Below are positions 1-5,600 of a stretch of DNA of 7,033 nt, one piece after another. A model generated the notes under the pieces. It saw nothing but the letters and a program-made list of their open reading frames with translations. It was not told where the DNA came from and ran no database searches. Made by a program: the position numbers and the translations under genes. How positions within the stretch are numbered: the stretch's first letter is position 1; each line of letters begins with the position of its first letter. The DNA comes from Desulfobacteraceae bacterium (lineage in GTDB: Bacteria; Desulfobacterota; Desulfobacteria; Desulfobacterales; BuS5), in NCBI GenBank assembly GCA_030592105.1, contig JAUVKE010000133.1:1-7033 (forward strand), given 5' to 3'.

Positions 1-1032
1 AGAGGCATTATCGGTATTGCTTAAAAAGGTGTTTTTAATTACCACGCCAGCTTTTCCGCCAGCCTTTAATCTTTTAATAAAGTGCTGCAAAAACAGAGAA
101 GCGGTTTCACCTGTCTTTATGGGAAAGTTTTGTTGTACTTCGGCTCTTTCTTTTCCACCAAAAGGGGGATTTGCCAAAATCACATCATAGCGGTCTTTTT
201 CCTGTATGTCGGCAAGGTTTTCGGCAAGGGTATTGGTATGGACAATATTTGGGGCTTCAACCCCGTGCAATATCATATTCATAATGCCAATAATGTATGC
301 CAACGACTTTTTCTCTTTGCCGTAAAAGGTTTTTTTCTGCAACTTTTCGGTGTTGGAAGTAGATAATTTTTTGCTCTTTTTCAAATACTCAAAGGCTTCA
401 CACAAGAAACCAGCAGAGCCTGCCGCGCCATCATAAATCTTATTGCCAATTTTGGGAGCAACCACGTTAACAATGGTTTTAATCAGCGGACGGGGTGTGT
501 AATATTCGCCGCCATTACGCCCTGCATTCCCCATATTTTTAATTTTCGCTTCGTACAGATGGCTCATCTCATGCTTTTCCTTATGAGTTCTGAAACGAAG
601 TTCGTCAATCAGGTTCACCACTTCACGGAGATTATAACCGCTTTGAATTCTGTTTTTCAGTTCGCTGAAGATCTCACCAATTTTATATTCAATGGTATTT
701 GCATTTTCCGCATTGGTTTTGAATTTTTTCAGATAGGGAAAAAGTTTACCGTTTACAAAGTCCACCAAATCATCGCCGATTAAAGCGTTATGATCAATCT
801 TGCCATTTTTTAATTTTGGGGCTGCCCATTTTGTCCATTGAAATTCGGGAGAAATGATATTGGTGTACGTTTTACCTGTTAGTTCGGCTGCGGTGGCTTT
901 GTCTTTTTCTAAATCATCCAGATATTTCAGAAACAACACCCACGAGGTCTGCTCTACATAATCCAACTCACTTCCACAACCAGCGTCTTTCCAGAGGGTG
1001 TCGTCAATATTTTTAAAAGTCTGTTCAAACAT
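1..1032 (-). CDS. hsdM: Type I restriction-modification DNA methyltransferase subunit M (HsdM), partial, C-terminus beyond window
   Basis: Reading the minus strand from the ATG at 1032 gives 344 codons without a stop, continuing past position 1. The product starts MFEQTFKNIDDTLWKDAG, typical of the HsdM N-terminal helical domain (about residues 5-140). The N6-adenine methyltransferase domain follows, with SAM-binding motif I as DGAAGSAGFL (201-210) and catalytic motif IV as NPPF (288-291, in ANPPFGGKE). HsdM proteins are usually about 480-520 residues, so roughly the last third is missing. HsdM methylates adenine in the target set by HsdS and, with HsdR, forms the restriction complex; those genes would be expected to the left. 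AGGA (1043-1046) lies 10 bases before the start and supports it. A 253-base gap separates it from the sirtuin gene upstream on the same strand, so an own promoter is likely, though I see no convincing one. The family call is very secure. Confidence 0.96.
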   Translation of the reverse strand, partial: MFEQTFKNIDDTLWKDAGCGSELDYVEQTSWVLFLKYLDDLEKDKATAAELTGKTYTNIISPEFQWTKWAAPKLKNGKIDHNALIGDDLVDFVNGKLFPYLKKFKTNAENANTIEYKIGEIFSELKNRIQSGYNLREVVNLIDELRFRTHKEKHEMSHLYEAKIKNMGNAGRNGGEYYTPRPLIKTIVNVVAPKIGNKIYDGAAGSAGFLCEAFEYLKKSKKLSTSNTEKLQKKTFYGKEKKSLAYIIGIMNMILHGVEAPNIVHTNTLAENLADIQEKDRYDVILANPPFGGKERAEVQQNFPIKTGETASLFLQHFIKRLKAGGKAGVVIKNTFLSNTDNAS

Positions 1033-1134
1033 TTATATTTTTTCCTACTTCTTCATCTTTTCAGTTATGAGTATCAGTGGAAATTTACGGCTCAGATTTT
1101 TCGTAGCTAATGTATGTTTCGCGCAGTTAGAGTA

Positions 1135-1209
1135 TAATTCTCCTAAATAGTTTCATCTTTGATTTTACATATCAAGTCATGATGAAAAATATAATAAAGA
1201 GGAGAATTA
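1135..1209. repeat. Nested inverted repeat (three-tier imperfect hairpin)
   Basis: Three perfect inverted repeats nest inside each other. The outer pair is TAATTCTCCT (1135-1144) with AGGAGAATTA (1200-1209), 10 bp. The middle pair is TTTCATC (1151-1157) with GATGAAA (1181-1187), 7 bp. The inner pair is TTGAT (1159-1163) with ATCAA (1171-1175), 5 bp, around a 7-base loop. The outer stem can extend by three weak pairs past an A-A mismatch (1131-1133 with 1211-1213). In a plus-strand RNA the right outer arm is the Shine-Dalgarno sequence of the small ORF at 1214; in a minus-strand RNA the structure sits in the leader of hsdM. No U-tract follows on either strand, so it is not a typical terminator. 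Confidence 0.5.
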
Positions 1210-1213
1210 AATT

Positions 1214-1309
1214 ATGTGTGAACAGCTCTGTTCTAAAGACCTCCTTAAAAATGATATCGATTCCCTTTTCCCCTTATTTAAAATGCTACAGATTTTGGAA
1301 TATTTTTAA
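1214..1309 (+). CDS. Possible small ORF (31 codons) with a strong ribosome binding site
   Basis: ATG at 1214 opens 31 codons ending in TAA at 1307-1309. The product begins MCEQLCSKDLLKNDID and is not one I recognise. The case for translation is the AAAGAGGAGA box just upstream (GGAG at 1201-1204, 9 bases from the ATG). A TATAAT hexamer lies at 1190-1195, but its best -35 partner, TTTACA (1164-1169), is 20 bases away, too far for a normal promoter. The ORF runs convergently 24 bases into the sirtuin 3' end, and a 14-bp dyad covers its first codons. It has no visible signal peptide or membrane segment. It may be a real small peptide, the stump of a lost gene, or chance. The longer plus-strand frame from 1179 is judged a shadow of the sirtuin gene. 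Confidence 0.2.
   Translation: MCEQLCSKDLLKNDIDSLFPLFKMLQILEYF
1220..1233. promoter_or_regulatory. 14-bp dyad GAACAG-CT-CTGTTC, possible operator
   Basis: GAACAG (1220-1225) and CTGTTC (1228-1233) form a perfect 6-bp inverted repeat around CT, a size suited to a dimeric DNA-binding regulator. It lies between the sirtuin stop and the hsdM start, inside the first codons of the small plus-strand ORF. It resembles LexA boxes only loosely: GAAC and GTTC are 6 bases apart rather than the 4 of the Bacillus-type box. No regulator is encoded in the window. Chance is a real alternative. Confidence 0.2.
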
Positions 1310-2110
1310 TATTGACTGCAGGGCTGTACTGCTCGGCTGGTTCATAAAATACCCTTTGTCTGATGATAATGCAATATCGGTAAAGCTGTTCTCTTCGATA
1401 TTAATGTCAATAATTGTCCCTCCATTATTCTGAACCGTTCTTGCCACCTGGTTGGGCAGGTTGGTGCTCCCCGATGTTCCTACAATCAAAAGAAGCCCGG
1501 TATTTTCTGCTGCTTTAAGTGAACTGCTGAATTTATAGTATTTTTCATCATAAGCTTCGTCAAACCACAATACATGGGGACGGGTAATTTTTCCACATGC
1601 AGGGCATTTTATAAGTTCTTTTTCTTTTTTAGTTAGATCTTCATCTTTTTCCTTTCCTGGTAATTTGTCAGGAAGTGGATAAATTTCAGAACGGCATTCG
1701 TCCATGCAGCGCATATAAAAAATGTTTCCATGTATCTGATATGTGTTTTCCATGGTATTGCCCGCTCTAAGGTGGAGGCCGTCAACATTTTGAGTTATTA
1801 ATTTAAAACGGTTTTTAAAAAGTTTTTCCATTTGAACAAGGGCAAGATGTCCTGGGTTAGGCCCGGCATTGCTGCAGATTTTCATTCTGTATAAATACCA
1901 CTTCCAAACCTCAAAGGGCTTTTTCAGGAACATTTTATATGTTGCCATCTCCTGGGGATGATATTCCTTTGAGCCTATTGTCCAAAATCCTTCACGTCCT
2001 CGAAATGTGGGGATTCCACTTTCAGCTGAAATTCCTGCGCCTGTTAAAACGCTTAAAAGTTTAGACTCTTTCATGAATTTTTGTAAAGATTTTTCCATGT
2101 CAGGATTCAT
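1286..2110 (-). CDS. SIR2-family (sirtuin) NAD+-dependent protein deacylase
   Basis: Complete 274-residue cytoplasmic protein of normal bacterial sirtuin length. The Rossmann NAD-binding signature is TGAGISAESGIPTFRG (23-38), followed by TQNVDGLH (106-113) and the catalytic histidine in IHGN (H127). A zinc site is formed by C135-x3-C139 and C169-x2-C172, within the family's spacing range. GTSG (211-214) and INIE (236-239) are the later NAD-pocket motifs. Sirtuins remove acyl groups from lysine, using NAD+ and releasing nicotinamide and O-acyl-ADP-ribose. Y72 and R75 in WYLYR match the Tyr-x2-Arg pair that lets CobB/SIRT5 types accept acidic acyl groups such as succinyl, so activity may not be limited to acetyl. 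AGGTG (2118-2122), 7 bases before ATG 2110, supports the start; a second in-frame ATG follows four codons later. It is divergent from the activase gene. The intact zinc site and catalytic His argue for deacylase rather than a defence NADase. Confidence 0.93.
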   Translation of the reverse strand: MNPDMEKSLQKFMKESKLLSVLTGAGISAESGIPTFRGREGFWTIGSKEYHPQEMATYKMFLKKPFEVWKWYLYRMKICSNAGPNPGHLALVQMEKLFKNRFKLITQNVDGLHLRAGNTMENTYQIHGNIFYMRCMDECRSEIYPLPDKLPGKEKDEDLTKKEKELIKCPACGKITRPHVLWFDEAYDEKYYKFSSSLKAAENTGLLLIVGTSGSTNLPNQVARTVQNNGGTIIDINIEENSFTDIALSSDKGYFMNQPSSTALQSILKIFQNL

Positions 2111-2149
2111 TTTTTTGCACCTGTTTGATGAAATATATTAGAAAGTCAG

Positions 2150-2170
2150 GTAGCCTTTATTAAAGGCTAC
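2150..2170 (-). terminator. Terminator-like hairpin between the small minus-strand ORF and the sirtuin gene
   Basis: GTAGCCTTTA (2150-2159) and TAAAGGCTAC (2161-2170) are perfect inverted repeats. On the minus strand they fold to a 9-bp stem with a 3-base loop. The stem is followed by CTGACTTTCTAATATATTT, which is T-rich but not a clean T-run. It covers the stop codon of the 40-codon ORF and lies 40 bases before the sirtuin start. It could be a weak terminator, an attenuator ahead of the sirtuin, or a protein-binding dyad. Confidence 0.35.
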
Positions 2171-2282
2171 TCGAATAAACATCATCTTTAACGCCATCAT
2201 AATTTTTTCTGGTATTTTCCAGTAATGTCCGGTTAGGACAGGGTCGATTCCGATCTTTTACCTTTTCCATGATTATGCCCAT
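2160..2282 (-). CDS. Possible small ORF (40 codons) upstream of the sirtuin gene
   Basis: ATG at 2282 (alternative in-frame ATG at 2270) opens 40 codons ending in TAA at 2160-2162. The product is polar and charged, containing MEKVKDRNRPCPNRTLLEN and ending DDVYSSSL; I do not recognise a family, and there is no signal peptide or membrane segment. GGTGA six bases before the first ATG is a modest ribosome binding site. In its favour are a terminator-like hairpin exactly at the stop codon and a promoter candidate just upstream. Against it are its shortness, a competing 20-codon frame (ATG at 2296) and the 5-bp TGTCC/GGACA inverted repeat inside it, which could mean the DNA is a non-coding repeat or mobile-element relic. 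It lies 49 bases upstream of the sirtuin on the same strand. Confidence 0.25.
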   Translation of the reverse strand: MGIIMEKVKDRNRPCPNRTLLENTRKNYDGVKDDVYSSSL

Positions 2283-2290
2283 TTACAATC

Positions 2291-2319
2291 ACCATAACTA
2301 AAAAACGTATGTTTGTCTA
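2291..2319 (-). promoter_or_regulatory. Candidate sigma-70 promoter reading toward the sirtuin gene
   Basis: On the minus strand TAGACA (2314-2319, 5 of 6 to TTGACA) is followed after 17 bases by TATGGT (2291-2296, 4 of 6 to TATAAT). Transcription would start near 2284, giving the sirtuin a leader of about 170 bases that includes the small ORF and the hairpin at 2150-2170. Judged by eye from consensus only. Confidence 0.3.
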
Positions 2320-2351
2320 ATTTATTTTCAGCAGCGGAAAAACAAATAAAC

Positions 2352-2381
2352 TTGCCTTGCCGTATTAATTTAATGTAAAAT
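2352..2381 (+). promoter_or_regulatory. Candidate sigma-70 promoter reading toward the activase-fusion gene
   Basis: TTGCCT (2352-2357) and TAAAAT (2376-2381) are spaced by 18 bases. A start near 2388 would place the 24-codon ORF and the palindromic element in a leader of about 235 bases ahead of the large gene. Directly repeated ATGGCAT heptamers (2382-2388 and 2406-2412) lie at and just after the expected start and could bind a regulator. Consensus match by eye only. Confidence 0.3.
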
Positions 2382-2426
2382 ATGGCATTATAAAAAATGC
2401 TATTAATGGCATAGGGAGGTGCAAAA

Positions 2427-2501
2427 ATGGAAACTGCTGATTTTCACGATTTTTTCCCGTTCCCAGGCAGATCCCGGGAACGAGCGCAGGGATCTTCATG
2501 A
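2427..2501 (+). CDS. Possible 24-codon leader ORF or gene stump with strong Shine-Dalgarno sequence
   Basis: ATG at 2427 follows GGAGGT (2415-2420) with 6 bases between, the best ribosome binding site in this region. The frame runs 24 codons to TGA at 2499-2501. The product begins METADFHDFFPFPGRSRERA, which I do not recognise. Its second half is read through the GC-rich palindromic element, so the carboxy-terminal residues may simply reflect a repeat inserted into an older gene. It could be a leader peptide for the large gene 123 bases downstream, the stump of a disrupted gene, or chance. The promoter candidate at 2352-2381 would transcribe it. Confidence 0.2.
   Translation: METADFHDFFPFPGRSRERAQGSS
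2458..2495. repeat. GC-rich palindromic element (hairpin, with an alternative pseudoknot fold)
   Basis: CGTTCCC (2458-2464) pairs with GGGAACG (2476-2482); past one A-C mismatch the stem continues with GG/CC around a 5-base loop. A second perfect 7-bp pair, AGATCCC (2469-2475) with GGGATCT (2489-2495), interlocks with the first: its left arm lies in the loop of the first stem. The topology is that of an H-type pseudoknot with loops of 4, 0 and 6 bases. The element stands out from its AT-rich surroundings. It resembles, from memory, short dispersed palindromes with a CGTTCCCAGGC-type arm seen in several environmental proteobacterial genomes, which would make it a degenerate repeat copy. Confidence 0.45.
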
Positions 2502-2539
2502 TTCGGCATTAAATCAGTATGTTAGGTGAAAAATACCCT

Positions 2540-2568
2540 TTATCTGAAAAATGTTACTTTTTTATATT
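2540..2568 (+). promoter_or_regulatory. Weak proximal promoter candidate for the activase-fusion gene
   Basis: TATATT (2563-2568) is a fair -10 box, but the hexamer 17 bases upstream, TTATCT (2540-2545), matches the -35 consensus at only three positions. It would give a leader of about 50 bases. No recognisable Shine-Dalgarno sequence precedes the ATG at 2625, where the upstream bases read AACAGCTGCTATTT. Confidence 0.15.
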
Positions 2569-2624
2569 GCACCCTTGGCAAGCTATAAATCGCTAACCGA
2601 CTTACAGTTGAACAGCTGCTATTT

Positions 2625-5600
2625 ATGAAAATACCAAAATTTTACATGGGAATTGATATCGGTTCCGTGAGCTTGAACCTGGTTATTATAGATGATTCAG
2701 AAAAGATCAGGGCTTCCACATATAAACGTACCAAAGGGAGACCTTTGCAGGTTTTGCTCGAATCCTTAAATGAATTGAGCGATGAATTTAATTTTTTTGA
2801 AGGTATAGCGGTCACAGGAAGCGGCAGAAAGTTTGCCGGGAAAATCCTCGATATCCCTGATATTAACGAGATAATTGCCCAGGCCAGGGCCGCCTGTTTT
2901 TTTCATCCCGAAGTTCGGACAATAATAGAAATCGGGGGGCAGGATTCCAAACTGATATTTATTGACCAGGATCCTGAAACCGGAGAACCTGTGATTGTGG
3001 ATCATGTTTTAAATGAGGTCTGTGCGGCAGGCACAGGCTCTTTCCTTGATTTGCAGGCCCATCGTCTGGGAATGACCATTGATGACTTTGCCTCTGCTGC
3101 TCTTTCTTCAAAAAAACCTGCCAGTATTTCAGGAAGATGCAGTGTTTTTGCAAAAAGTGATATGGTGCATCTTTTGCAGGAGGGGACTCCCAAACCGGAT
3201 ATACTGGCAGGTTTGTGCCATGCCCTTGCCAGAAATTTTATAGCCAATCTGGGTAAGGGAAAAATATTTAAACCCCCTGTTATGTTTCAGGGCGGAGTTG
3301 CTGCAAATCAGGCGGTTGTAAAGGCTTTTAAAAATCTTCCGACAAACGGCTTTGGCAGTCTAATTATTCCTGAACATTTTCTTGTTATGGGTGCTTTTGG
3401 CACGGCAATTATGGCAAGGGAGAATCCATCCGGCTCATCCGCGCAAAAATCTTTACTCACAGGAAGTATAAAAAAGGCCATTGCCTCTGCAGGGTTCCGG
3501 CCTTCTGAAGTTTATTTGAAACCCTTAATTCCCAAGTCATCTCCCCCGGATACCCAGGATCAGTATTTCGGAATAACAAGCAAAGATTCTAATGAGTTAT
3601 TTCTTGGAATCGATGTTGGCGCTGCAAGTACCAATATTGTCCTCGTAGATAAGCAGGGAAAACTTGTCGTAAAAATATACAGGCAGACCCGAGGGGAACC
3701 TGTTACAGCAGTTAAGGCTGGATTGGAGGATATAGCCGGCAGGATAGGTACGAATATTAAAATCTGCGGAGTTGGGATAACAGGGAGCGGCCGTTATTTT
3801 ATCGGAGATTTTGTGGGTGCCGACATGGTGATAAATGAGATATCCGCCCAGGCCAGGGCGGCTGTTCATATTGATCCTGAAGTCGATACCATTATTGAGA
3901 TAGGGGGGCAGGATTCAAAGTATATTAAATGTAAAAATGGCCGTGTAATAGATTTTGAAATGAACAATGTTTGTGCAGCAGGGACAGGCTCTTTTCTGGA
4001 GGAGCAGGGCTCCCGGCTCAAGGTGGAGATAAAAAAAGATTTCAGCAGACTCGCTTTTTCCTCTGATGCCCCTGTGAATCTCGGCGCCAGGTGTACGGTT
4101 TTCATGGAATCCGACCTTATTCATCATCAGCAGAATGGTAAAAATCCCGGAGATCTCACAGCGGGACTTTCATATGCCATTGCATCCAATTATCTTGAAA
4201 AGGTAGTGGAAAATAAAAAAATCGAGGGGAAAATTTTTTTCCAGGGAGGTGTGGCAGCAAACCAGAGCGTTGTTGCTGCTTTTGAAAGTATCCTTAAAAA
4301 AACATTGATCATTCCAGAGCACCATAATGTTACAGGCGCCCTGGGAGCGGCTCTGGCATCCATTGATTCACCACCTTTGCAGAGCAGATTCGCAGGATTT
4401 AGTTTAAAAGAACGTCCCTATGAAGTAAAAAAATTTGAATGTCAAAAATGTCCCAATCTGTGCACTATTCATCAAATTTATATAGATGGGGAACTATCCT
4501 CATATTATGGAAGCCTTTGCGGCAGATATGAAAAGGTTGCTGATTCCCGGGATTATTCTCATTTGCCCGACCTTTTTAAGGAACGGGAAGAACATCTTGT
4601 AAAGGGTTTTGAAATGGACGTTTTGCCAGAATCTGAAAAACCGGTCATGGGGATTCCCCGCAGTTTCAGTTTTTTTGATTATTTCCCTTTTTGGGAGTCT
4701 TTTTTCAAGACCCTCGGGTACCATGTAATACTTTCGGAAAGGACGAATAACTCACTTATCCAGGAGGGGCTTTTAAAGGTTCAGTCAGAAACATGTTTTC
4801 CCATTAAAACAATTTATGGTCATATTGGGGATCTGGTATCCATAGGGGCTGACCAGATATTTCTTCCTTGCGAAATTGATCATCATAAAAATAAAGATGA
4901 CATACACAGAACTTATAATTGTCCTTATATTCAGGCTTTGCCATATATGATGGGTGCTGCCATGGGGACAGATGCCAAAATTCTGGCACCTGTGATACGC
5001 TGGAGTGATTCCGTAAAAGATTTCAATGAAACCATCATGGCCATGGGCAAATCTCTGGGGCATGTTCCAGGGAAAATAAAACAGGCTGTTAATAAAGCCA
5101 GAAATTCCCAGAACAATTTTGATGATTGGAGACGGAGCCGGGGGAAGGAGGTTCTTGAAGCGCTGGGGCCTGGAGACAGATGCCTTGTGCTTCTTGGAAA
5201 ATCACATAATATTTTTGATCCTGGCTTAAATCTTCATCTTGCAGGTAAATTAAGGCGTGAAGGGGAACTTGTAATACCTTTTGATATGCTTCCCCTGGAT
5301 GAAATAACTCTTCCTGAACATTATGAAAATGTGGTTTGGAAAAATACCCGTGATCTTTTAAAAGTACTTTTCTGGCTTAGAAATGACAAAAGGTTTTTCC
5401 CTGTTCTTCTTACAAATTTCGGGTGCGGTCCTGATTCTTTTTTTATTAAATATATGGAGGATATTCTCCAGGATAAACCATATCTGGTACTTGAGATTGA
5501 TGAGCATACAGGTGACGCAGGGCTTGTCACGCGGATAGAAGCTTTTCTTGATACCCTTGATACACAAATTAAAACCTGTGAGCCCCAGGCACCTTTAAAT

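Larger units (their letters stand above)
1033..1285. other. Intergenic region between the sirtuin and hsdM genes
   Basis: This 253-base gap carries no clear conserved gene. It contains a three-tier nested inverted repeat (1135-1209), a 14-bp dyad (1220-1233) and most of a 31-codon plus-strand ORF. On the minus strand a -10-like TATACT (1131-1136) precedes hsdM, but I find no matching -35 box at normal spacing. A strong AAGGAGG on the minus strand (near 1241-1247) has no start codon at usable distance and may be chance or a relic. I see no rho-independent terminator after the sirtuin stop codon. Confidence 0.6.
2111..2624. other. Long divergent intergenic/control region between the sirtuin and activase-fusion genes
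   Basis: This 514-base region separates two divergent genes and carries no conserved gene that I recognise. From left to right it holds a terminator-like hairpin (2150-2170), a 40-codon minus-strand ORF (2160-2282), a minus-strand promoter candidate (2291-2319), a plus-strand promoter candidate (2352-2381), a 24-codon plus-strand ORF with a strong ribosome binding site (2427-2501), a GC-rich palindromic element (2458-2495) and a weak proximal promoter candidate (2540-2568). The TGTCC/GGACA inverted repeat (2226-2230, 2236-2240) lies within the minus-strand ORF. The region may be a relic of an inserted element or lost small genes, or a structured leader. Confidence 0.6.

Noticed and set aside
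82..783. Plus-strand open frames at 82-366 and 559-783
   Set aside because: They lie codon-for-codon opposite the hsdM frame, whose HsdM motifs are unmistakable; they resemble no family and have no convincing ribosome sites.
1220..1233. LexA/SOS box
   Set aside because: GAAC and GTTC are separated by 6 bases, not the 4 of the Bacillus-type box, and the E. coli CTGT-N8-ACAG order is absent.
1179..1433. 84-codon plus-strand frame from 1179
   Set aside because: Its second half is antisense to the conserved C-terminal region of the sirtuin, and its start lacks a good ribosome site.
1286..2110. Sirtuin as a defence NADase (Thoeris, DSR or SIR2-Argonaute type) because it lies near a restriction-modification gene
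   Set aside because: The protein is a stand-alone 274-residue sirtuin with an intact zinc tetrad and catalytic His, and no partner gene such as a TIR, HerA or Argonaute protein is nearby.
2221..2255. Insertion-sequence terminal repeat around the TGTCC/GGACA inverted repeat
   Set aside because: The stem is only 5 bp, no matching second end is found in the window and no transposase is present; a relic cannot be excluded.
2575..2593. Sigma-54 promoter at TTGGCA before the large gene
   Set aside because: The GG and GC elements are 13 bases apart rather than the required 10.
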